This document shows, piece after piece, positions 57,643 through 64,000 of a DNA stretch of 64,000 nucleotides (the stretch's first letter is position 1; the number at the start of each line of letters is the position of its first letter). This stretch comes from CAYGWX01 sp964353855 [NCBI: uncultured bacterium]. GTDB lineage: Bacteria > Edwardsbacteria > CAYGWX01. The position numbers and the translations under genes were made by a program. The notes under the pieces were generated by a model. That model saw nothing but the letters and a program-made list of their open reading frames with translations, had not been told where the DNA came from and searched no databases. The stretch is taken from positions 27,523 through 91,522 of the forward strand of contig CAYGWX010000002.1 in NCBI GenBank assembly GCA_964353855.1, given 5' to 3'.

Positions 57643-59007
57643 ATGGGCTTAAAGGAACTGACCGAGAGGTATTTCGCCAAGCACAAGCCCCTAACTCCGG
57701 GCCTGGTGCACCACCGCGGGCTGAGGGACCTGCAGGGTTTCCGCCTGCACCTGCGCATCGAGGAGGGGGGGCAGGGCATCCTCTCCATCAACGCCTCCAA
57801 GATCCTGCACCTGAACCCCACGGCCACGGAGCTGGCCAAACACATCATAGAAGGCGACGACAAAGACCGGGTGGTCAAGGCCATGAAGAAACGCTACCGC
57901 GGCGTCTCCCGGGAGCAGTTGCGAAACGATTACCAGCGCCTCAAGGAGACCCTCTCCGCCCTGGCCGAGCGGGATGACATCTGCCCGATCACTTACCTGG
58001 ACATCGACCGCATCGAGCCTTTTACCACGCCGGTCTCGGCGCCCTACCGCTTCGACCTGGCCTTGACCTATGGCTGCAACGTGGAATGCTCCCACTGCTA
58101 TGTGGAACGGCCCAAGGACATGAAAAGCCTCTCCCTAAGGGAGTGGAAAAAGGTCCTGAACAAGGTCTGGGAGATCGGCACTCCCCACGTCTGCTTCACC
58201 GGCGGGGAGGCGACCCTTCATCCCAACCTGGTGGAGCTGGTTCAGTACGCCCAGGAGGTGGGGCTGGTGACCGGGCTCTTGACCAACGGCCGGGCCCTCG
58301 CCGACAAGGCCTTCCTTCAAAAGCTCGTGGATGGGGGCCTGGACCACATCCAGATCACCCTGGAGTCTCACGACGAGAAGGTCCACGATGAAATGGTCGG
58401 GGAGCCGGGGGCCTTCAAGGAAACCGTGGAGGGGATCAGGAACGCGGTGGCCACCCCGGTCTATACGATCACGAACACGACCCTCTCCAAGAAGAACGCT
58501 TCGGGCATCGAGAAGACCGTGGAGTTCATCCAGGGCCTGGGGATCACGACCTTCGCCGTGAACGGGATCATCTACTCCGGCGGGGCTAAGACCGCGGACA
58601 TCGGGTTCAGGGAGGAAGAGCTTTCGCCCATCTTAGAGCGCGTCCGCAAGACAGCCGAGAAGCTCAAAATGCGCCTCATCTGGTACTCCCCGACCCAGTA
58701 CTGCCAGTTCAATCCCATCGAGAACGAACTGGGCGTGAAGACCTGCACCGCGGCCAAGTACAACATGGCGATAGAGCCCAACGGGGACGTGCTTCCCTGC
58801 CAGAGCTATTTCTGCGTCCTGGGGAACCTCCTTAAGGACGACTGGAGGACGATCTGGGAGAGCGAGTTGGCCAGGAAGTTCCGCGACCGGGGGTTCCTGA
58901 TGGCCAAATGCGAGCACTGCGAGCACGTCCCACTCTGCGGGGGCGGTTGTCCGCTGTACAACCAGATGGCCGAGGTCTGCTGCCCGGACAGCAAGTCCAA
59001 CGCGTAA
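57643..59007 (+). CDS. Radical SAM/SPASM protein with N-terminal PqqD-like domain
   Basis: 454 residues. The N-terminal 110 residues include ILHLNPTATELAKHIIEG, similar to PqqD peptide-recognition domains. The radical SAM cluster cysteines are C145, C149 and C152 (GCNVECSHCYV), followed by FTGGEATLHPN. The C-terminal SPASM region has multiple cysteines (KTCTAAK, LPCQSYFC, KCEHCEHVPLCGGGCP, CC). Enzymes of this build modify ribosomal peptides or proteins. No small precursor gene is evident next to it; it follows the 5'-nucleotidase-like gene by one base. Terminator at 59022. Confidence 0.82.
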   Translation: MGLKELTERYFAKHKPLTPGLVHHRGLRDLQGFRLHLRIEEGGQGILSINASKILHLNPTATELAKHIIEGDDKDRVVKAMKKRYRGVSREQLRNDYQRLKETLSALAERDDICPITYLDIDRIEPFTTPVSAPYRFDLALTYGCNVECSHCYVERPKDMKSLSLREWKKVLNKVWEIGTPHVCFTGGEATLHPNLVELVQYAQEVGLVTGLLTNGRALADKAFLQKLVDGGLDHIQITLESHDEKVHDEMVGEPGAFKETVEGIRNAVATPVYTITNTTLSKKNASGIEKTVEFIQGLGITTFAVNGIIYSGGAKTADIGFREEELSPILERVRKTAEKLKMRLIWYSPTQYCQFNPIENELGVKTCTAAKYNMAIEPNGDVLPCQSYFCVLGNLLKDDWRTIWESELARKFRDRGFLMAKCEHCEHVPLCGGGCPLYNQMAEVCCPDSKSNA

Positions 59008-59021
59008 AAGACGTTACAATC

Positions 59022-59063
59022 AAAGATGCGGCTCCGAAGTCCATCGGGGCCGCATCTTTATTA
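59022..59063. terminator. Bidirectional terminator between convergent genes
   Basis: AAAGATGCGGC pairs with GCCGCATCTTT across a loop and is followed by ATTAT; it also reads as a terminator on the minus strand. Confidence 0.75.
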
Positions 59064-59075
59064 TGTTCAAACGCC

Positions 59076-60842
59076 TTATTTCATAATCAGCCGGCCGTAC
59101 GACCGGGGATCGTAGGCGATCGGCACCTGCCAGTCCCCTGAGGTGTTCAAGCGCTTCTGTTTGCGCCGGAAGTTCAGCCGCCACGCTTCTCCCGCCATTC
59201 CGGTTACCCCCAATTGGGCAAGAGGGATCGCGGCCTCCAGGGTCCACTCCCTTGCTCCCTTAGAGGTTTTTACCTCGTAGGTCCCGTTCCAGGATGGGTC
59301 GCTGGCGATTTGCCAGTCCGGATCGACCGTGATCTTCTGGTCGAACACGGCGCCCAAAGGGTTGATGTAAATCTGGTACACGAGGCCCTTCGCGGTGTCC
59401 GGTTGGAAAAAGAAACCCGCGCAGTCCTCACCGAAGAGGCCTCCGTCCCGCGCCGTGACCTTGGCGACCATCTCGTCCATCTTGGTTTCCACACAGCGGG
59501 CCGCAAGGTAGAGGGTCTTGTCATCGTAGGCGAAGTAGTAGGAGGTGGAGTCAATGGCTGCTGGCCCTCCGTCCGGCGCGAAGAACCGGGTGACCGGCTT
59601 CTGCCAGATTTTGTCCATGAGCTTTCCGTCCAGGACCGGCGGCTTCGCAGCGCGGTAGGCATAGGCCTTTCGGGCCACGAGCAGGACGTCCTCCCGGCCA
59701 TAGGTTTTCCCCTTGCCAAAGGGAAAGCGGAGCGCGACCTTCGGAACCGGATAGAGCTTTTTCTGGTTCTTGACTTTGAATTTGACCAACGCGCTCTGGC
59801 CGGAAGGGACGCTCACCGCGGCCTTGCTCGGCTCGATGGACCAGCCCGGGGTCAGGGTCCAGCGCAGGGTATCCTGAAGGGCTTGGCTGGGATTGGGATT
59901 GCTCACTTTAACGATCACCTCGCCGTCCCCCACGGACAGGTCCTCGTTGATCCCCAGCGGTTTGGGAAAGTCGATGCCGATGCGTACGATCCTATCGGTC
60001 ACCGCGAGGTCGGTCGTGGTCAGCTCACCCCAGGGGAGCACGCTTCCCAATTTGATCGGGGCGATGGAGATGCCTTTTTTATCCACGGTCACCCAGGTGA
60101 AGTGATACAGGAGCCCGGTGGGCCCGGGATCCGTAGCACCACCCGAACTCCCCACCGCGGTGTACAAGATGCCGTCATAGGTTCCGCTGAAATAGTTGTG
60201 TTCATGGCCATTGAACACGGCATCCACGCCGTAGGCCCGAAACAGGCTGTGCAGAGTGTCCGGCTTGCCAAGGGCTAAGGTCCCATGCCAGAAGGGCTTG
60301 TGGAAGAAAACGAAAGTGAAGGAGGCCTTCTGGTTCTTCTTCAGGTCGCTCGCCAGCCAATCCAGCTGCTCTTTGGGGAGCTTGTCGCTGGATTCCGGGA
60401 TCCCCGTGTCCAAGATGATGAAATGCACCCCCTTGACGTCGAAGGAGTAATAGGCCTTGGCGACCAGACGCTCGTAGACCGGGCGCATGGTAGACGCCGT
60501 GGCTGAGTCCGCGCCGACGTCGTGGTTTCCCGGAGTGAAATAAACAGACATGGAGAGGGGGGCGAGGATGTCTTTGTATTCCTTCCATTGTTTGTTCAGG
60601 CTCACCGTGTCCTGGGTGTAGCCTTCGATGGCGTCCCCGACCGTGATCGCGAAATCCGGCTTCAGCCGCTCCACCTCGGCGATGATTTTATCATAGATGC
60701 TCGGTTGGGCCCCGCCCGTGCGGTCGCCGATCACCGCGAAGCGGATGGGGCAGTCGGCCTTTTCGACCTTCGCTGCACAAACCGCAGCGGATGCGGAAAA
60801 GAGAACAAAAAGGGATAGGAACATCGCGGCATATCTGCTCAT
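59076..60842 (-). CDS. Secreted metallophosphoesterase with C-terminal CBM9-like domain
   Basis: Signal peptide 1-23. A calcineurin-type phosphoesterase (25-270) has IGDRTGG, VGDAIEG, FTPGNHDVG (GNHD), FFHKPFW and NGHEHNYFSG. A middle beta-sandwich follows (about 300-380), then a C-terminal CBM9-like domain (PPVLDGKLMDKIWQKP, ATRFFAPDGG-like, YFAYDDKTLYLAARC, EDCAGFFFQPDT) that binds carbohydrate in relatives. It may act on surface polymers or released nucleotides; the substrate is unknown. Promoter TTGATT-18-TATAAT at 60913-60884. Confidence 0.8.
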   Translation of the reverse strand: MSRYAAMFLSLFVLFSASAAVCAAKVEKADCPIRFAVIGDRTGGAQPSIYDKIIAEVERLKPDFAITVGDAIEGYTQDTVSLNKQWKEYKDILAPLSMSVYFTPGNHDVGADSATASTMRPVYERLVAKAYYSFDVKGVHFIILDTGIPESSDKLPKEQLDWLASDLKKNQKASFTFVFFHKPFWHGTLALGKPDTLHSLFRAYGVDAVFNGHEHNYFSGTYDGILYTAVGSSGGATDPGPTGLLYHFTWVTVDKKGISIAPIKLGSVLPWGELTTTDLAVTDRIVRIGIDFPKPLGINEDLSVGDGEVIVKVSNPNPSQALQDTLRWTLTPGWSIEPSKAAVSVPSGQSALVKFKVKNQKKLYPVPKVALRFPFGKGKTYGREDVLLVARKAYAYRAAKPPVLDGKLMDKIWQKPVTRFFAPDGGPAAIDSTSYYFAYDDKTLYLAARCVETKMDEMVAKVTARDGGLFGEDCAGFFFQPDTAKGLVYQIYINPLGAVFDQKITVDPDWQIASDPSWNGTYEVKTSKGAREWTLEAAIPLAQLGVTGMAGEAWRLNFRRKQKRLNTSGDWQVPIAYDPRSYGRLIMK

Positions 60843-60883
60843 TCTATCCTCCAGGAGTTAAAAATTCGGGAATCTTCGGCAAC

Positions 60884-60913
60884 ATTATAGCAAATATCCA
60901 GCGATAGAATCAA
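60884..60913 (-). promoter_or_regulatory. Promoter of the metallophosphoesterase gene
   Basis: On the minus strand TTGATT, an 18-bp spacer and TATAAT; GGAGG precedes the ATG at 60842. Confidence 0.7.
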
Positions 60914-60965
60914 TATGCTCCTCAGGGATGGGAAGGCTGAGGTCTTCCTTGAGTGTTTAATGGGT

Positions 60966-61004
60966 TCAAAAAGAAACCTGGCACGAAAGCCGTTCCGTGC
61001 CAGG
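60966..61004 (-). terminator. Terminator of the aquaporin gene
   Basis: On the minus strand CCTGGCACG and CGTGCCAGG pair, followed by TTTCTTTTTG. Confidence 0.75.
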
Positions 61005-61030
61005 CAGAGTTTTCCGGTGATGCGAAGGGC

Positions 61031-61741
61031 TTACCCTTTTCCTTCCTTCTCAAAAGCCAGACGATAGGTCAGCCCAGCAAGGATGCCCCCCACGATGGGG
61101 GCGACACAGAACAGCCAGAGCTGAGAAAGGGCCCAGCCTCCTACGAAGATCGCCGGGCCGGTGCTCCGCGCGGGATTGACCGAGAGATTGGTGACCGGAA
61201 TCCCGATCAGGTGGATCAGGGTCAAACCCAGCCCGATGGCGATGGGCGCGAAACCTTGGGGGGCCCTGCGGTCCGTAGCCCCCAGGATGATCATCAGGAA
61301 CATGAAGGTCAGCACGACCTCGGTCACCAGCGCGGAGAGGAGCGGATACCCTCCCGGGGAGTGGGCCCCGTACCCGTTGGCCGCAAACCCGCCCGCAAGG
61401 TCAAAGCCGGAGGCGCCGCTCGCGATCACATAAAGAATTCCAGCTCCGGCGATCGCACCGGCGACTTGGGCGATGATGTAGGGAAGGAGGTCTGCGCCGG
61501 GAAAGCGTCTGCCGGCCCAGAGCCCGAAGGACACGGCGGGGTTCAGATGGCACCCGGAGATGTGTCCGATGGCATAAGCCATGGTCAGTACCGTGAGGCC
61601 GAAGGCTAGGGCGACGCCTAAAAGCCCGATGCCCAGGTTGGGAAACGCCGCGGACATCACGGCGCTTCCACACCCGCCCAGGACTAGCCAGAAGGTGCCG
61701 ATGAACTCCGCCGAGGATCGTTTAAAAATAGATATAGTCAA
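61031..61741 (-). CDS. Aquaporin (MIP family)
   Basis: 236 residues with six membrane segments and the two half-helix motifs NPAVSFG (about 66-72) and NPARSTGP (about 188-195). Residues around the second motif ([17 protein letters not shown]) and [11 protein letters not shown] before the first favour the water-selective AqpZ type over glycerol facilitators. It is followed by a terminator and lies next to the RRM gene with 43 bases between, on the same strand. Confidence 0.87.
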   Translation of the reverse strand: MTISIFKRSSAEFIGTFWLVLGGCGSAVMSAAFPNLGIGLLGVALAFGLTVLTMAYAIGHISGCHLNPAVSFGLWAGRRFPGADLLPYIIAQVAGAIAGAGILYVIASGASGFDLAGGFAANGYGAHSPGGYPLLSALVTEVVLTFMFLMIILGATDRRAPQGFAPIAIGLGLTLIHLIGIPVTNLSVNPARSTGPAIFVGGWALSQLWLFCVAPIVGGILAGLTYRLAFEKEGKG

Positions 61742-61784
61742 CTACTCCGAGCGGTGAAAGGCAAATGCTACATAGACTTACTCA

Positions 61785-62153
61785 TTAGAAACGCGGACCG
61801 GTATATCCTCCCCCTCCTTGTTCTCTCCGGCGGCCTCCGCCTCCTCCACCCGGACGTCGTCCGCCTCCTCCACCCGGACGGCCTCCGCCTCCTCCACCCC
61901 GTCCGCCTTCGGTGCGCGGGCGGGCCTCGTTGATATTCAGGGCGCGCCCTTTGATCTCCTTGCCGTTCAACCCGGCGATGGCGGCCTGAGCCTCGGCGCT
62001 GTTGGGCATCTCCACGAAACCGAAGCCCCGGGACTGACCGGTGAACTTGTCCTTGACCACAGACACGGTCGTGATCTGCCCGAAGGCGCTGAAGGCCTGC
62101 TGGAGATCCTCATCAGTGACCTCGAACGACAAATTACCCACGTAGATATTCAC
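61785..62153 (-). CDS. RRM-domain RNA-binding protein with Gly/Arg-rich tail
   Basis: 122 residues. The RRM occupies 1-80 with RNP2 IYVGNL (3-8) and RNP1 RGFGFVEM (42-49). The rest is a glycine/arginine-rich tail ([18 protein letters not shown]), as in cyanobacterial and other bacterial cold-induced RNA-binding proteins. It probably binds single-stranded RNA. The 73-base leader between promoter (62233-62262) and ATG, with AGGGAGG, would allow post-transcriptional control, as in cold-shock genes. Confidence 0.88.
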   Translation of the reverse strand: MNIYVGNLSFEVTDEDLQQAFSAFGQITTVSVVKDKFTGQSRGFGFVEMPNSAEAQAAIAGLNGKEIKGRALNINEARPRTEGGRGGGGGGRPGGGGGRRPGGGGGGRRREQGGGGYTGPRF

Positions 62154-62232
62154 GTTCCCTCCTTTGACTCCTGCGGTTTGATGAGCTATTTGCCGTTCTG
62201 CGGCCAGCCCATGTGGCCCGGTTTGAATGTTA

Positions 62233-62262
62233 ACTTTATCACAAATGCCGGGATTCTGTCAA
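62233..62262 (-). promoter_or_regulatory. Promoter of the RRM gene
   Basis: On the minus strand TTGACA, an 18-bp spacer and TAAAGT. The leader is about 73 bases. Confidence 0.7.
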
Positions 62263-62518
62263 GGCGATGAGCCTTTTTCTTGTCCCGGACCCTTCACCCC
62301 TCAACCTCACCTTCCCGCCTTCCCCCGCCCTGAAAGGGCATGGTCGCGAAGGGAACTTACGGTCGCTTGGCAAAGGGAGCAGGATGAAATTTAAACTTGG
62401 CGTCGTGCGAGATGAAAGAAGTTTCAACAGGCGGAGCCCCGCAGAAGCCCGGGCATCGTTTAGAAAGGGAGGATTGATGCGGGACCGGGCGATAGCAGGC
62501 GAGTTACAAGTACAACGG

Positions 62519-63160
62519 TTACCTCCATCTCGGGATGAAAGCGGGAACAGTCCGTTTGTACTCCGCGGCCTCCTCTCCGAACCGTTTTTCCAATTCCCTC
62601 TCCTCCCTGCTCGCCAGCCGATGATAGGAGAATATCAATATCGGCCCCATGGCCAGGGTCGTCAGCGTCGGCCACAGGAGAAGGAATCCGAGGGAGACCA
62701 GGGCCAGGCCGGCGTACTGGGGGTGTCTCACGTGGGAGTACACCCCTTCCCGGACCAGTCGGCCGCCCTGGGCCTTGTGGATCAGGGACCACCCCTTGTG
62801 GATGAGAAAAAGGCCGGAGAACACGATCCCGTAGGCGATGAAATTCAATACGGCCAGGGCGACCCGGGAATGGGATTGCCCTAGGAGAACCAGAAGCAGA
62901 TGTCCGTTGCGATAGGAAAAAGGGTCCAGGACGGGATAGGCCTCCCCGAGCCAGGTCAATAGAAGGAAAACCGTCAGGGGAAACCCGTACATCTCCGTGA
63001 ACAACGTAACGAGGAAACCGAGGTATGCTCCCATGGAGCCCCACTCCCATTTCCTCTTGGGTCGGATGAATCCGATCGCGAAAAGGAGAAAAAGCAGGAT
63101 GTTGATTACAACGGTCAACCATTGACCGTAGGCGTAATGAATGAAAATCTGTTTGCTCAC
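62519..63160 (-). CDS. Isoprenylcysteine carboxyl methyltransferase-like membrane protein
   Basis: 213 residues with five or six membrane segments. The C-terminus carries the ICMT/PEMT-type signature GVYSHVRHPQYAGL (about 142-155) and ASREERELEKRFGEEAAEYKR. Such enzymes bind S-adenosylmethionine at the membrane; bacterial members methylate lipids or unknown targets, since prenylated proteins are absent. The gene stands alone, with 365 bases to the RRM gene holding only that gene's promoter. Confidence 0.75.
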   Translation of the reverse strand: MSKQIFIHYAYGQWLTVVINILLFLLFAIGFIRPKRKWEWGSMGAYLGFLVTLFTEMYGFPLTVFLLLTWLGEAYPVLDPFSYRNGHLLLVLLGQSHSRVALAVLNFIAYGIVFSGLFLIHKGWSLIHKAQGGRLVREGVYSHVRHPQYAGLALVSLGFLLLWPTLTTLAMGPILIFSYHRLASREERELEKRFGEEAAEYKRTVPAFIPRWR

Positions 63161-63472
63161 GACCGCCTCCCCCGACGGGGATCGGATCCCTTGAGCAAAC
63201 CGGAGGGGAATGGCGGATTTCCCAAGCGCATGATTGACTCCCGAAGGATTTCTTTCAAGGACATGTAAATCTAGGAATTCGGAGTCCTTGACCGGGTATC
63301 ATTATAATCCTTTTCCGGTGATTTTTCAATGGGGTATGGCCCCGGCCTTCATACCTCGGCCGGCGGTTATTGACTTTTTCCGACCCATCGCTTAGAATGG
63401 AGAAGGCGTTTAGAGGAGACGATTTCGTTTGATTCGTAGGATCATCTGCCATACGACAAATGGGAGGGGGAC
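63161..63472. other. Intergenic region before the cupin gene
   Basis: No gene. A promoter for the cupin gene is at 63370-63398; otherwise no repeat of note. Confidence 0.6.
63370..63398 (+). promoter_or_regulatory. Promoter of the cupin gene
   Basis: TTGACT, a 17-bp spacer and TAGAAT. Confidence 0.7.
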
Positions 63473-63832
63473 ATGGAAAAGGTCAATATTGCAGTAAAGC
63501 TGTCCCTGTTCAGCGAGCACTGGAAGCCGAAGATCGTGGCCGAGCTGAACGGCCAGTGCGTCAAGCTGGTCAAGTTCCAGGGCCCATTCATCTGGCATCT
63601 CCATGAGAAGGAAGACGAGTTGTTCCTCACCCTGAAAGGTCGGTTCCGGATGGAGTTCCGCGACAAGCAGGTGTGGCTGGAGGAAGACGAGTTTCTGGTT
63701 GTCCCCCGCGGGGTCGAACATCGCCCGGTCGCCGAAGAGGAAGTGCATGTCCTGCTGTTCGAGCCGGCTTCCACCCTGAACACCGGAGACGTCCAGAGCG
63801 AGCGGACGGTCAGGGATCCGGAATGGATCTGA
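63473..63832 (+). CDS. Cupin-domain protein
   Basis: 119 residues forming one conserved beta-barrel. The motif 1 region has WHLHEKEDELFLTLKGRFRMEF (H/H/E metal ligands) and motif 2 has FLVVPRGVEHRPVAEEEVHVLLF (a histidine ligand after PRG). Single-domain cupins of this size include sugar-epimerase-like and mannose-6-phosphate isomerase-like proteins. The ligand is unknown. ATG 63473 has GGAGGG upstream. It stands alone with its own promoter. Confidence 0.8.
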   Translation: MEKVNIAVKLSLFSEHWKPKIVAELNGQCVKLVKFQGPFIWHLHEKEDELFLTLKGRFRMEFRDKQVWLEEDEFLVVPRGVEHRPVAEEEVHVLLFEPASTLNTGDVQSERTVRDPEWI

Positions 63833-63949
63833 GCTCAATCCTCACCCCGTTCCAAGTTGCCCATGTCATCTTTGAGGGCTTTTCCTCAAACCCACCCCTC
63901 ATTCGGTCTCCTGCTTTCTTCTTCCTGGGACCCCTTTGCCCTCGGCCTC

Positions 63950-63978
63950 TTGACTTATTTTGCTTTATCGCTTAAAAT
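63950..63978 (+). promoter_or_regulatory. Promoter of a gene beyond the window end
   Basis: TTGACT, a 17-bp spacer and TAAAAT, with AAGGGAGAA at the last bases as a likely ribosome-binding site. Confidence 0.65.
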
Positions 63979-64000
63979 TAGTTGCTATTTTAAGGGAGAA

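Noticed and set aside
1-64000. tRNA and rRNA genes
   Set aside because: I saw no cloverleaf with GTTCNANNC-type T-arm or rRNA-like conserved stretch on reading; a tRNAscan run would be needed to be certain.

Overview
The window is a 64-kb piece of a G+C-rich bacterial chromosome. Three complete secreted proteins and one partial one carry a C-terminal type IX secretion (T9SS) sorting domain. Together with YCF48/BNR and FG-GAP repeat exoproteins, bactofilin-like membrane proteins and PATAN-type regulators, this points to the FCB group. The style resembles uncultivated phyla such as WOR-3/Stahlbacteria, TA06 or Zixibacteria, but that placement is inference. Promoters are plain sigma-70 types (TTGACN, 16-19 bp, TANNAT). 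Several place the -10 box only 6-8 bases before the ATG, so their mRNAs are probably leaderless.

Layout. 1-3.4 kb: T9SS exoproteins and a Tudor-like lipoprotein. 3.5-7.0 kb: PHP phosphoesterase, gamma carbonic anhydrase-like protein, TerC, ECF sigma factor and an HExxH membrane protein. 7.0-12.9 kb: an A+T-rich island bounded by repeat-rich DNA, carrying a three-gene operon of a DruA-like (DUF4338) protein, a NurA-like nuclease and a HerA-like ATPase. 12.9-18.7 kb: CapA lipoprotein, two paralogous TPR proteins and a DUF885 lipoprotein. 18.7-22.9 kb: trpE, a TrpC-like gene, trpF and a class IV aminotransferase behind a leader with an attenuator-like terminator. 22.9-28.9 kb: five-gene operon (small conserved protein, response regulator-PATAN, BatA/vWA protein, Eis-like acetyltransferase, MFS exporter). 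29.4-39.9 kb: envelope genes, including two T9SS proteins, an anti-sigma-like protein, two bactofilin-like proteins and an outer-membrane-like/SppA fusion. 40-50 kb: aminotransferase, YchF, MEMO-AMMECR1 fusion, a magnesium module (PRC-like protein, MgtE_N/CBS protein, NRMT-type Nramp), GNAT, glycosyltransferase-like protein and a probable selenoprotein. 50.1-53.8 kb: a second A+T-rich, repeat-rich patch with an AlbA_2/Schlafen protein, a TPR-TonB_C chimera and a triplicated gene start. 54-64 kb: membrane proteins, degenerate 5'-nucleotidase, radical SAM/SPASM protein, metallophosphoesterase, aquaporin, RRM protein, ICMT-like methyltransferase and cupin.

Two themes stand out. First, the DruA/NurA/HerA operon looks like an uncharacterised defence system that joins the Druantia signature protein to a HerA-NurA DNA-processing pair. 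Second, the window is full of short tandem arrays of fixed period: many heptamer arrays plus arrays of period 8, 9, 10 and 11. They sit at gene boundaries, or inside genes exactly at signal peptides, N-termini and linkers before the T9SS domain. Other notable items are a UGA-containing redox gene with a SECIS-like hairpin, a TrpC homologue lacking three catalytic residues, and a pair of duplicated hairpins with a compensatory base change.
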